Below, in pieces: positions 44,996 through 57,000 of a DNA stretch of 64,000 nucleotides; position 1 is the first letter of the stretch; each line of letters begins with the position of its first letter. The notes below the pieces were generated by a model. It searched no databases and was not told where the DNA came from. It was given only the letters and a program-made list of their open reading frames with translations. The stretch is taken from contig JAGPYM010000008.1 of NCBI GenBank assembly GCA_020736575.1, positions 248,001 to 312,000 of the forward strand, given 5' to 3'. The position numbers were made by a program, and so were the translations under genes. Source of the stretch: Thelonectria olida. Taxonomy: Eukaryota; Ascomycota; Sordariomycetes; Hypocreales; Nectriaceae.

Positions 44996-47196
44996 ATGTC
45001 TGTCCGCGTTGTCGCCAGAATACGACCGCTCCTTGAGAAGGAGCTCGACAAGGACATCATTGTCCGCGCCGACACTGTCGATCCCAGCAAGCCAAACACC
45101 ATCGTCAAGATCCCGAACCCCAAGAATGAGGCCGAGGAGTTCTCGTTTGCCTTCAATGGCGTCTACGACCAGGCCACCACCCAGGAGCAATTGTTTACTT
45201 CAGAAGGTGCGAGCTTTTGGGGATCGGAGCCAGTCTTGACGAGTCCCGTGTCGTGTGTTAATCTGAGTGAGCAGTGGCCCCGTATTTGAAGTCTCTCTTC
45301 CAAGGAATCGACGTCACCCTCTTTGCTTATGGTGTCACCGGAACCGGCAAGACGCACACCATGCGAGGTGGACTGAAGCTGGCAGACCGTGGTGTGATTC
45401 CGCGGTTGCTGAGCGGTGTCTTTCGCAGAGGCAAGAAGATGATGAAGGACTCGCAGGGTGAGACAACGGTACAAGTCACATTGTCCTACTACGAGATCTA
45501 CAACGACAAGGTCTTCGACCTCCTCGAACCCCCCGAGAAGCGAACGCCCAGCGGCCTGCCTCTGCGCGCCGAGGGCAATGGAAGGACTGTCGTCGTTGGC
45601 TTGTCGGAACGATCGTGCGAAGACCTCAAGGACTTTGAGAAGCTGTACATCGAGGCCAACAACAACCGCGTCACGGCTGCCACGAAGCTCAACGCCCACA
45701 GCAGTCGAAGCCATGCTATCCTCCGAGTGAAGCTGACACAGATAACTGGCGACATGGTTCAGGAGAGCACCGCTTCTGCCATTGATCTTGCTGGATCCGA
45801 GGACAACCGTCGAACTGACAATGGCAAGGAGCGATTGGTCGAGTCCGCTGCCATCAACAAGAGTCTCTTTGTTCTCAGCCAATGCATCGATGCTATCTCT
45901 CGCGGCGACAAGAGGATCCCCTACCGTGAATCCAAGATGACCCGAATCCTGTCCCTGGGCCAGAACAAGGGCATCACCGTCATGATTCTCAACCTCGCTC
46001 CCCTCCGCAGCTACCATCTTGACACGCTCAGCAGTCTCAATGTGAGCTCTCGCGCGAAGCGCATCGAAGTTCGAGAAATTGAGAATGAGGTCGTTTTCAA
46101 ACAAGTTCCTAGAACGAACTCGAACCTCTCGAGCTCCAAAGCCACCCGCCAACCTCTCCGTCCTCTTGCTAATGCTGAGAATGCCCACAACGTTCATAAC
46201 GGCAACGTCGCGGCCAAGGCTGCTGATGTCAACAAGCCTGTCAAGGCTTTTAGCGTGTACACGGACAGCAAGCCGAAACCGATACTCGCTACCCGTCCCA
46301 TTGCCAACTCGAGCCTGGCTCGTCGGTCAAACACGGCCTCAAACAAGAGACCCTCTGAAAATGAATCTCAAATTGCAAGGCCGAGTAAGATCTCAAGACC
46401 TACAATTGCCTCATCCGTCACGGTTTCTGCCGCTCAGATTGAAGCAATGGTCGAGAAGAAGGTTAGCGAGGTCCTGGCTGCTCGCATGGCGGCTGAGAAG
46501 GCAGCTCAACAACCACCGGTACAAACTAAGTCAGATGTCAGCGAGGCGATGCAGCGGCGTTTGGAGGCTCTCGAGAGGCGCATTGAGAGCGACGAGTGGC
46601 GGGATGATGCCAAGTCGGATGGCTTGAGACTTTTGCTAGCCGCACGGCAACACAAGGAGCGAGGGGATGATGCGGGCGCTCTTAAGATGTACGAGATGGC
46701 CCTGTCATACTTCCCCAATCAGGCCAAGCTGCTCGGCAAGATTGAGAGGTTGAGGGCTCGCTTGGATGGATCAGCTGCTACTACCACGGCTTCTCCCTCC
46801 CCTGAAAAGAAGAAGAAGAAGCACCGACCCATTTACAACGACGATGACGTCGACTACCAGGAGGGCGAGGCTGACGTCGACGAGGAGCATTGTCCACAAG
46901 CTGCCCCCAAGAGCAGGTCACGGAAACTCAAGATCAAGACCCTCGACCTTCCCGAGGATGAAGGTCCTCCTTCACCTCGTGCGCAACAGCTCCTCGACAT
47001 TGTCAACTCGCGCGATCTTGAGCAGATCCGTGGACTCGTGGGCTTTGGTGCAAAGAAGGCTCGGGATCTTGTCGACTATCTTGAGCTCGTGAGCGCAGAC
47101 GATGGCGGCCGCATCGACAGCCTTGCACAGCTTCGCACTCTGCCTGGAATGGGGAGCCGAACTGTTGAGAGGGCATATGGTGGTTTGGCTGCGTAG
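44996..47196 (+). CDS. Kinesin-10 (Kid/KIF22-like) motor protein
   Basis: Predicted 710-residue protein from exons 44996-45206 and 45275-47196. The motor domain is N-terminal: it begins SVRVVARIRPLL and contains the P-loop GVTGTGKTHT at residues 90-99, switch I NAHSSRSHAI, switch II DLAGSE, the microtubule-binding INKSLFVLSQCIDAI and YRESKMTRIL. It ends at about 330. A poorly conserved middle with a short coiled coil follows. The last ~70 residues (AQQLLDIVNSRDLEQIRGL, GFGAKKARDLVDYLE, LPGMGSRTVERAYGG) form a helix-hairpin-helix DNA-binding module. That combination is diagnostic of kinesin-10 chromokinesins, which push chromosome arms in mitosis. AIM24 is divergent from it; the AAA ATPase gene is convergent. 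Confidence 0.9.
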
Positions 47197-47528
47197 ATAA
47201 GGGCGAGGCGCAGGGGCAAGGGGGAGGGGGAGCGTGGGCTTTTGGTATTGGGACAATTGCTTCGGTTTTTGCATAATACCCCCCTTGATCCGTTGGATGG
47301 TTTAGCAAAAGGCGTTTACGGAGCGGTACTGGGTTTTGAGTATAGGTTAGCTGGCTGCATTGGACGGCGTTTATATATGGCAAGGGGATCTGGTAGTAAT
47401 GCATTACATTCAACGTTCAAAACTATGGACTCGTCTTATCCTGTACATCTTGATTCTCATAGAAATCCGCCAAGTATAGTTCGGTTCATATCCACACTTC
47501 TCATAAATAGCTAGTATAAAAGCTCTCT
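47197..47528. other. Convergent 3' flanks of kinesin and AAA genes
   Basis: 332 bp between two stop codons. No gene; probably overlapping 3' UTRs. Confidence 0.5.
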
Positions 47529-50500
47529 TCATCCTGACTCATCGTTTCCTGAATTGGATCTCATGCTGATGACATCTCCCTCTAAATCTGAAGACTCAGA
47601 GTCATCGCCCTTGTCTTCATTTGCAGCGTCCTCAGTCTGTGCGAGGCAAGCATCGAATGCGGTCAACGAGTTCGCGACGGTGCGGAACTCATCCTTGCCG
47701 ACGACGAGCTCTGATGCCTCACTCCGACGAGCTTTGGAGTCTGCCAGCGCGAAAGCTGTCTGGAAGGCATTGTAAATCTGGCGTCCGTTCCAACGCATCG
47801 TCTTGTACGATTCGGCCGCGAATGCCAAGATGCCATCTTGCTGAATGGTGATTGCGGGCTTGCCGTCCTTGACCCGATCTTCGCTCTGCTTCTCGAGACG
47901 ACGAATGTTGATATTCCAGACCTTCTTCGACTGTGTCTTGCTCAAGGGCGGATAGGAGAGCGCCAAGTTGACACGAGACCGGAACGCATCGTCAATTGCA
48001 ACTCCGCGATTCACCGAGACGAAAAGAATGCCCGAATAGTGCTCCATGACACGCAAGAAAACTGTATTGGAGTGAGTGGACTTTCAAGCAACGAGAGAAT
48101 GGTGAACATACCTGAAACGAGAGCGTTTCGGTGCAAACTGTCACCCTATTAAACTTGAGAAGCTGTCATACATTGGAAGATATCGAGGGCGCTACTTACC
48201 CCCCGCTTCTGAAGGAACACATCGGCTTCCTCGAGAAGTAGGACACAGCCCCATTTGTGGGCGAGATCGAAGAGATCCTCGAGGCCGCGGTCGACGTCTG
48301 TGACGCGGCCGCCGAGTTCGCCTAGGACATGGATTGTAAGTGATGGGCCTTGATATCGATATTGAAGAGCTTACCGCAGGTGAGGTGAAACAGAGGGCGT
48401 TTGGTAGAGGCAGCAGCGCATTCTGTAACTGATTAACAAGAGAAGCTCCTATGAGGCGGGATTTGAGTCTCACCTGCTGTCGAGGTTTTTCCTACACCGG
48501 GTGGACCATGGAGAAGAACCACACATCCTTTGCCTGGTATATCTGAGCTATCTGTAGATGCGATTTATGACGTTCTGACTTACCTTTCTTGCTCAACAGG
48601 TTGGAGTCAACCCTCTTGCTGCCAACGTCGAATAGCTGAGGGTCCTCTCTAGGGTGAGCGTCAACCAGCGCCTGGACCAGCTCCTGGTGACCTTTGGGCA
48701 GCACGAGATCATCCCAGCCCGAATTATAAGAGACGGGCTTCAACAGATCAACATCGAATTTAGCTGGGCTCATGTTAGTGCATCTACTTTTCAAGGAGAG
48801 ATGTCCACAAACCCCATAGGCGATGACGCAGCGCATATCCGCTGACCGTGCTCGGTAACAAAAGAATATTGTCGTCCTTTTGCATAACTTCGATCAATTC
48901 GTTCAAGTCTCCTCTCTTTTTGACCTTTTCAATGTCATCCAGGAACTTGGTGAGCGTGTTGAATCCCTGCGTAAACTGCTTCTCCTGGATATCCGTGTAT
49001 ACATCCTGAGGAAGGCGAACTTCTCCACCGTACTCGTCGATGTAGGTGCGAGTATATCCTGACCGATACATCTCCATGACCTCGTTTCCCTTGGGGGGCA
49101 GCCAGCTCCTCGTCAATATGTCAAACTCGGCGGTGAAGTCGAGAAAGTCCAAGAAACCGCGCTGAACGGCCATCTTGAGATCCACGACAACTTGGCTGCT
49201 GGCATGAAACTAAAGGCATATTAGTATGTGGATTTATCATTTGAAACGGGCCGCGTACAACTTCACTACCCTCCCCGTTACCCATCGTCATCCCTTCATA
49301 TTGCCAATGCGAAACTGTAGTCAGCTTGATGTACTTTTCACCCCTCTCCTTCAACTGAGCCCGCAGGGGATGTGATTTGTGAATGGGATAGACCGTGAAG
49401 GATGTAACGTCCTTTTCCCCCTCAAAGGGGGGAAAATCGAACACAACAGGGCAAGCATGCCAAGTGGTGGTGTTCCATTCCACTATGTAGCAGGTCAGGT
49501 GAAGGGTGCTGTACTTGTCCGCGACGGAGTCCCGATGCGGCACATTGTCATCCAACGGCAGTGACTTGGTGCCACCAATCTGCTGTGCAAGTCCTCTTCG
49601 AAGCGGTCCACCGCCCACTGCAGAGAGTACACGACTCATGCGGTTGTAAGTCAGCCAAGGGTCGAAGTCAAGGCTCCGCTTCCCGCGACGACGGACGCGA
49701 GTGTGGTCACTGTAGACGATGGAGCCTGGATCAAAGAGCATCCACAGGTCTGGGAAGGTGATTTTGGAGCACTCGCCAAGTTGGATCTGGTTGTATGTGC
49801 GGATAGATGGTTCCAGATGCGTGTTCATAAAGTCCACCAAGAAGCGGAAGTGATCAAATGCGACTTTGGTCTCGTACACTGGCTCTGGTGCCGTAGAGGG
49901 CGTCGCAGACGGCGTTTCCTCGCTGAAAGATCGAAGCTACTGTTAGTGATAGGAATCAGCAACAGAAGTCACAATACGCACCCATATTTCTTCTCAAGCG
50001 AGCTGAGATGGTCACAGATGGCAGCAAAGTTCTGGATGAGCACTCGGAAGGGGGAAAAAACTTCCATGACATTCCTGGAGCGAACCCGGACTCCGAGCAG
50101 TCTCTCGAGAAAGACGCCAATGGGCTCGGAATCTAAACGAATGGTCCATATCCTCGCCTTTTCTGGAAGCACATCCACGGGACCTTTCTCGGGGCTTGGC
50201 TGTGAGCCCTGGACTGCTGGGGCGCTGTAGGCGACGCGAAGGAAGTGTCTTGCGTCGACTTCGGACCGAAACGTGCCCTGCCTCAAGGCATCATCGCGGC
50301 GGAAGTTGCCGTACTGGTCTAGCTGTTTGTTGAGGGCGTAGAATCTGGCCTTCAGTTCGAACTGGCGCTGTTCGTGTGGTTCCTCCACGATCCTGCCGAG
50401 GCGGTTTCTCGGCCGAAAGCTGCAGACGGGTTGCTGCCCGGATGGGGTCTTCCGCTGGGTATCTGCGGCGAGAGTTTCGGGGTCACCGTCACGGCTAGCT

Positions 50501-50625
50501 GGTCCATCAGGGGCCGAGGGTTGCTCCAAGGGTTGAAGCGTCGTCAGGTGTGCATCTTTGTCCTGGAGGTCTGGGACTGAGGCCATGGTGGTAGCGTCGT
50601 CGGCGGCGTCTTGCTCGCTGGTCAT
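47529..50625 (-). CDS. Filamentous-fungal AAA+ ATPase with DUF7025-type N-terminal region
   Basis: Predicted 893-residue protein from nine exons: 50625-49982, 49922-49259, 49209-48813, 48763-48584, 48533-48474, 48422-48375, 48321-48200, 48145-48112 and 48061-47529. All joins keep frame. The N-terminal ~530 residues carry the region common to this fungal family (FDHFRFLVDFMNTHLEPS, FPDLWMLFDPGSIVYSD, GEKDVTSFTVYPIHKSHPL). The AAA module begins with LVLPKGHQELVQALV. It has Walker A HGPPGVGKTST, a Walker B variant CVLLLEEADVFL, sensor 1 GILFVSVNR and an arginine-bearing DAFRSRV segment. A small helical lid and acidic tail end the protein. Cellular role and partners are unknown for the family. 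Confidence 0.88.
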
Positions 50626-51481
50626 TGCACGCTTTGGTCAGGTCGATCGATATAATGAACGAATGAGGGATTGATTGATTGGTTGGTTGGTGCCTTTACC
50701 GCGTCATCGAAAAGAAGCAGGAAAGGTGAATGTCTTCCACTATATATACATGTCCTAAGAAAACGGTGTGCACGATGGAAGTCATCGCTAGGCAGACACG
50801 AGGTGGTATTTCTCCAATCACATTAGCCTCATAAGGCAGAAAGTCACAGCCCCCGACTAGAGACGCACGAATGCATGTCAGCATCTAGTTAACTTATTCG
50901 AACTACCTGATCAGTCGGCAATTAAACTCGTGAGTATTTGCATATGTAGATATGCAAGTATCATGCCTCACTAGCGGTTGCTGCATCTTAACTTCCTTTC
51001 AACGCCGCCCGCTCCCCCAAACGCTTGCGTAATCGAACTTACCTTACCTACCTAGATACTTACCTACATGGAGAATCCCATCCCTCGTGACCTATTTTTA
51101 CCTAACTCGCGGTGGCTGGATCGGGACGCCCGATAATCGAACTTGCCCGTCGTGGCTACCTGCGTAGACATCATCACTAACATCGCCAACATCGTCGTCA
51201 TTGGAACACGGCGACTTCCTTCCTTCGCAATCGACACCTGCCCTGCGTTAGACGACCAAGAAAACGGGCATAAAAGGGCCTCTTCTTTCCCAGAATTCTG
51301 CCTTCATCCTTCTCTTCCCGTAAACCAAACCCATTCCAGATGTAGAAAAACGTAGGTAGGTACCAAAGTTGTGAGCTCATCGAGCATGTCAAAATAGATA
51401 ACAACAGCAACAGCCAACCTTCACTCGACAACCACACACCAACAGCCTCATATCGAACTCCACCACCTCCATTCAGCAAAT
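50626..51481. other. Promoters of the AAA ATPase and the repeat protein
   Basis: No gene seen. TACCTACC-type motifs are dense here: CTTACCTTACCTACCTAG from 51039, continuing TACTTACCTAC to 51068, and GTAGGTAGGTACC near 51352. Confidence 0.45.
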
Positions 51482-52691
51482 ATGCCAGCTGTCATCTCTA
51501 CCCTGCGAGACGGAATTCCGAAGCTCATAGGCGAGCTCCTGAAAAGAGCCAGCTGTGAGTGACCCTCTCCCCAAACCCTCGTGGTCATGCCTTCTGACCT
51601 TTCTCAGGGCATCGCATCAGCCTCGCCATGTCGGGGCTCTACTTCGGTTCCGCCATCCTCTATTGGTATTCCTGGAGACGCGGGATCTTCAGGACACTCC
51701 AGAACAGAGTCGAATGGCAACAAGGCTTCAACACCACCGGTTTGTTCTCCTGCTGCTGCTCCCACTTCTGTGCGCACGTGGGTGCTGACCAACCTTTCAT
51801 CTGACAGGCCGATTGGAGCCCTTGGTGGCCTACCAGAGAATGGAGAGAAGGCTCATGTATACTGTTGGCGTGACCGGCGTGCTGGGAGTTGCCTTGAGCG
51901 TTGGGTCTAGGATGGAAAGCGATCCTATCAACATCGTCTTATCCGTGCTCGCTCCTGTTCCTCTGATCATTGGTTCCGCTGTCACCAAAGCGGGAGGCGA
52001 TCGCGATAGCCCCAGGCCCGACAACCCATTGAGACGTTGGGATAACGTTCCAATCGAAGTCATCGAGTCTATCACGGCCGAAGACCACCTCAGTGAAGGC
52101 CTTTCTTGGTGTCCCGATGACGGGAGCCAATTCCTCCCCACCACACAGCAAACGGATAGGTTCCGGACACTGCTGGAGCGGCGGTTGCGAACACGCCGCA
52201 GGCGGTTGTCGGCATCCGCAAGAAGAAAAGCAGAACAGAATGGTGATGAACCCGTTCGGTGGCGTGCCCTTGACTGGGTCGGACGCCGACATGCCGTTGA
52301 CTTGAGCCGATATCTCCCTACCGAAATGCATGGAGAGCATGGAATCCCTCAAGATGAAATCATTCCCCTCATTGAATCCATTTACGCCAAAATGGCTGGA
52401 CCTTGCCCTACCGAAGAGCGTGCAGAGCTTGGAAAGTATGAAGATGAAGCCATTTCACCTTTTCAGCATACTCACATTGACTTCTTCGAACCCTACTCCA
52501 CCGAAGAGCATGCAAATCATCAACGTGAACCCATTGAGTGGCGTCCCATTGACTGGGCAGGAGTCGAACAATACGACCCTCCTCCGCGATATGCAGCCAT
52601 GGAAGAGCTCGAGAAATTGCGACGAAACATGGACAAAAAACAGGAGCAGGAGTTGCTCGCAGCATATGAGGCAGAGACAGACGTGTTTTGA
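51482..52691 (+). CDS. Membrane protein with four 30-residue repeats, family unknown
   Basis: Predicted 362-residue protein from exons 51482-51554, 51608-51739 and 51808-52691. I do not recognise a family. Hydrophobic segments lie at about residues 27-45 (ISLAMSGLYFGSAILYWY), 84-102 (MYTVGVTGVLGVALSVGS) and 108-126 (INIVLSVLAPVPLIIGSAV), so two or three membrane helices are likely, without an obvious cleavable signal. After a basic RRRRLSASARR stretch, about 120 residues consist of degenerate 30-residue tandem repeats. Unit starts (P/S)TE(E/M) recur at codons 52317, 52407 and 52497, exactly 90 bp apart. A fourth, earlier unit shares EPVRWRALDWVG with EPIEWRPIDWAG of the last. It looks lineage-specific. 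Confidence 0.65.
52227..52586 (+). repeat. Four degenerate 90-bp coding repeats
   Basis: CTACCGAAATGCATGGAG, CTACCGAAGAGCGTGCAG and CCACCGAAGAGCATGCAA mark unit starts at 90-bp spacing, in frame. The first and fourth units share the EP(V/I)xWRxxDWxG block. Confidence 0.7.
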
Positions 52692-53634
52692 GTTGGAGGA
52701 CAGGGCAACAACGATGGAGCAACAAGATGATAGGGACATACGAAGGGGAAGACGATGAGAATGGTGATGGAACAACGAAGCTATGGCATAGAGGAGGTAG
52801 AAGATGACAAGGATAGATGAAGGAGAAGGCAACGAGGAAGAAGATAGTGGTAAAGCAATAAGGGAATAGTGTCCGAATATTGGGAAATAGTGATGGTGTG
52901 GCAGGAACATAAACATAGCTGAAGGTTGATAGACCGATGTAGCATTGAGGGGAGGAGATCATGAAGAAGGGGGTGGCGTGAAGAGGAGTGTAACATTAAT
53001 ACAAGCACACAGAGTGGTAATGAGATAATTTACTTTTTTCCTATTTGGTTCGATTCTTTCACGAACCGCCTGCATTTCATATGTACAGGAGCAGCGCCTG
53101 GCAGTTGCCCGCCAGCTCTAAAAGATAGGTAGATAATCGTAGAAAGAAAAAACCGAGACAAAAAGGTAGGGAAATTTGACGCCGTGAGGAAAATTAGGTA
53201 TCGGTGATCAACCGACGACGCGTCCAACTGTATGCTCTTCGAAAAGCCCCCTTTAATATCCAACTCTTCTTTTTTGGAGATTAATATCCAAGATAAAATG
53301 GGGGTAAGAGACTGGGACGGCAAACAGAGTAGCCAAGAAGGGAAGAATTCGTCAAAAGCCGCCCCCCTACCAACACATATCCTCATGTGGCTTTGGGGGA
53401 AGAGACTTCGTCATCAATGCGCCCGAATGGGAACGATCCATCCATCAAACAAAACCCATCCCATCCGTACAGCTCATGTGCTGCATCCATGCTTACGCCT
53501 GCGCCTACTGTACGCCTAGGCCGTCGCGCTGAGTCCGTCAATCGTCCATGTGCCGTATCCTGCATTGAAGCGGGAATGGTGTTCTTTGCTTGTCCTTAAA
53601 TCCTTTTTTTTTATAGTTGAGTATTGCTGGTTAT
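52692..53634. other. 3' flanks of two convergent genes
   Basis: The first 300 bp are strongly purine-rich on the plus strand (GAAGAAG/GGAGAAGG-like). No gene supported; long minus-strand frames here are composition artefacts. Confidence 0.45.
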
Positions 53635-54024
53635 TTATCGGATCATGCTGGACCGTCGCTCCTTGATTGAAGGCATGTCGTTGCCGCTGTTGTAAGATCC
53701 GCCAAAGTGGGGGATGGAGCTGAAGCGGTTCAACCGCTTTCGTTCACGATCGACAGGAGCAGGAGACTCGTCGATGGACTCAGGCATGGGACCAGGAATG
53801 ACGGCAGTGGTCGTCACAACAGCCTTCTCGCCATGAAGCGCGTTGACGTTGGAAGAGCCCGTCGAAGATCCAGTGCTGTTGGGGGTCTGGTAGACGTACT
53901 CGCCGTCCACGTAAACAGCATTGGAGACGAAAGTAGAGCGTCGATGACGGCGACGGGTGTAGCGTTGCTCAAGGCGGAAAAGCTCCAGCTTGGCCTGGAT
54001 TCGGTCCATAAGACTCTTGCCCAT
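53635..54024 (-). CDS. Small basic protein of unknown function
   Basis: Single-exon 129-residue protein. The ATG at 54024 was preferred because the 25 upstream in-frame residues look non-coding. The N-terminus MGKSLMDRIQAKLELFRLEQ is an amphipathic helix followed by a very basic RYTRRRHRRSTF, then VSNAVYVDGEYVYQTP. The remainder is Ser/Pro-rich with HFGGSYNSGNDMPSIKERRSS near the end. I believe similar small proteins occur in other sordariomycetes, but I know no function and cannot confirm it here. The basic helix suggests binding to membrane or nucleic acid (inference). Confidence 0.65.
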   Translation of the reverse strand: MGKSLMDRIQAKLELFRLEQRYTRRRHRRSTFVSNAVYVDGEYVYQTPNSTGSSTGSSNVNALHGEKAVVTTTAVIPGPMPESIDESPAPVDRERKRLNRFSSIPHFGGSYNSGNDMPSIKERRSSMIR

Positions 54025-57000
54025 GATTGCGGTTGATTGGTGTTGTCGTTTAGGAGTTGGATTTTTCGGTTGATGAATTGCGCGTCGCCAGTCGTGCAAT
54101 TCGAGTTAGACAGACGTTGGAGCGGTGACGAGAATTGTGATTAGAGAGCTGCTTGAGATCCTGCAGTCAATGCGGATCGTTTCGTCTTGTCTCGGGTCGG
54201 AGTTGTGTCTTGGGTGATTGTTGTTGTGGTGGAGGCGTTTCAGGACTTGGCGACGCGGGGAGGGTTTGCAGTCTCCTTTCCTGGTTATTTGATGGCGCAA
54301 GGCGATTATAAAAGGAGGGTGCTGGACGTTTGTTCACAGAAGGGAATCACCTGGAATTCCAATCTTGATGGTCCGAGAAAAGGGATTCAAGCAAATGAGG
54401 GAACGTGGGTGGGAGGCTGGGGGTAGAAGAAGGAAGAGAGTCGAGAAAGAAATGGCTGGGCTAATGAGAAATGGAAAGAGAACCGGAGTGGTAGAGATGG
54501 AAGCAGCCCCTGTTTGGTTAGGGCGTGATAAGCCTGGAGGAGGGGGGGCAACTTGGGCCTGGGGGGAAAGAGCTTGGGGGGCCACCTAATTTAGTGGGCA
54601 AGAACCTGGTCTGGTAGGGAAGGCATGGGAGGCTAGGGGAGTCAGGAAGGCGAGCCCAGTGGAGGTCCAGGGGCCCGGCCGCTGAAATGCTGCGCGCCGG
54701 GAGGTCGCCGCCAGGTCTTCCATCTGCAGAACACCACCTGCACCCATCCATCCATGAATCATGGACCGTGGACCATTCCCAAAACCGGGCGGCCTTTTCA
54801 GCACTTGGACCTGGTTACCCAACAGGGGAGGCCCGGAAGGTGGACTCTGGCCATGGATTCTTCTTTCGTAGTGTGGGTTACGGGGGCAACGGCGGGTTGT
54901 GAATGGGTGCATGGACGAGAGTCTTGGGGCGATAACCCACCGCAGATGGAGCCAACTTCGCAACCCTCACTACTCTCGCAGACGGACGGGCCTAGGAGCG
55001 CGCCCATGCTGTCTTTGGCCACTCGGCCCGTTGCTGAGCCAGTTAGGCCTAGCAAGAAGAGCCTTTGCTGAAACCTGCAGTGCGGATGCAAACGGGAATT
55101 GGGGGACCGACGAGCGCATAGCTGCTACCGCGGATGGGATGGGAGAGGCGGGCGGGAGGGCTTTGGCTTCGTCTGTTCCAGCGCCTCTGATGGCATGGCG
55201 TCGAGTGGTTTGCCAACATAATTCATGCATGCCGGCATCTATCTATCAACTATCTGCCACATACGCACGTACGACGATGAAGACGAGATCAGGATTAACC
55301 AAGACGCCTCCTCGAATTCGGAAACAGGTCTCGTATTAAGCCTGGTTGTTGCCCGTCACCCCACAGACAACTGACGCAGTTGTACGGATATGTGCATACT
55401 GTACGCACGAAGCCAGTCCAGTAATCATGACAAAAGCACGCGATGTCATATAACTAATAACTAATAGAACATGGCCACAGTCAGATCAATTTTCAATTTA
55501 AACTCGCGTCCAAGCTTCGCGGTCCAACTCCCTCCCAACCTGTTTCCCATCACTGTCGTCCCCCCCCGTCTGGGCTTTCTTGAGCTCGTATGGCCCTTGA
55601 GCCCTTGACTAAAGCCCCAACAACACGCGTGGCGATTAAGCCCGAGGAGGAATAGCACGGCTGACTAGCTCAACGGCTCGGTTCAGAGTCAGGCTCATGC
55701 TCGTTCGTGCCTTGGTCGCATGCAAACGGGAAGGGAGGGCATCCTGCCGCATACAGGCCATCCCAACAAGACCAAGAGGCGAACCTGAGTTGAGTCCGCA
55801 CCGCACCGCAACCAGACCAACGCTGGGGCCCTTGTCATGACCGGAAGCGCTACTGGGTGGGTTGCAGCTGGCGGGTTGACGCAGGGGGAGACATTGGAGA
55901 CGGGACGGCCTGAGAGCGTCCATCGCGCCCACGGTTGGGTGACATGGGATGCATGGCGGACGAGTCAGTCGTCTGCAATGCGCATCACATCTCAATCATC
56001 GGTCGATTGTTGGGTCCAACAAGATGGATGAACAAATGAAGCGGTAGCTCTGGGATCTGCTGCGAGGTTAAGTGCCTTGTTCTCCAGATCGTCAGGCTGT
56101 TGCATTGCTTGGTATAGGCACGAATAGCATGACCACCATCACCAAGCCGGTTTCCCCTGATACCGGGCAATGAATGGGCTCCCTTTTTCTTCCCTCAAAA
56201 CGCACAGACTGGCCGTTAACAAGGGCCTTCCACAGGGAATCTCATCCACGTTCCATTGTCACCGGGATCACCAACGCCTTCTTCTTCGTCTTCTTTGTCT
56301 TTTCTCTCCAGTGAGTGGCGACCAAAAGGGCCCCCTCCCCGTGAAGACATGCATGGCATGGTTCATCCCACATGCTCCATCTGGCATGGCTCGGCCGCAC
56401 CAAACGGCCCAAGTGAGTCCTCCATCGCGCGATCCCAGCCTCCACGTGCGGCATTGCCCACCTTTTTGTTCCCTTCTGCTCCCTCTTTTGCGCCTTCTCC
56501 TCATTCTTCTGCGGTGCTTCGATGAAACGGCCCAGATGTGCAGTGCAGCCGACCAATCTGGAGCAAGCACCTATCCGAATACGCAGAGGGGTTACTTACC
56601 TACCTACCTATGCATGAAGTACGCATGGAGCGTCCGATGCTTTGAGACTTTGCATGTCATCAGAAACAAAGGCTTTCATGACAAGCTTCAATAGCCTGTG
56701 CTGCCTGTCAGTCGCTCGTCCAGCTCGCCGACTAATTTAGCTCCTATGTCCGCACTGAGCGACAAGAAGTTTAGCCGAGCTCCCATCGAATGTCATGAGC
56801 ACATTATCGCAGTGTCGCCGTCTTGCCCCCAAGCGGAAACGAGTCAGGGACCGTGGCAGATCGCCAGGCACGGACTTTGGGCCCGGCTGATGGAATGCTG
56901 GAACTGTGCTGCTTCGGGTCAAGGGGCGATTGACTACTGGTGAACTATCATCTCCAAGACCCTCTTGGACGAAAGTGCTTCGCGGAAAGTGTAGCGACGT

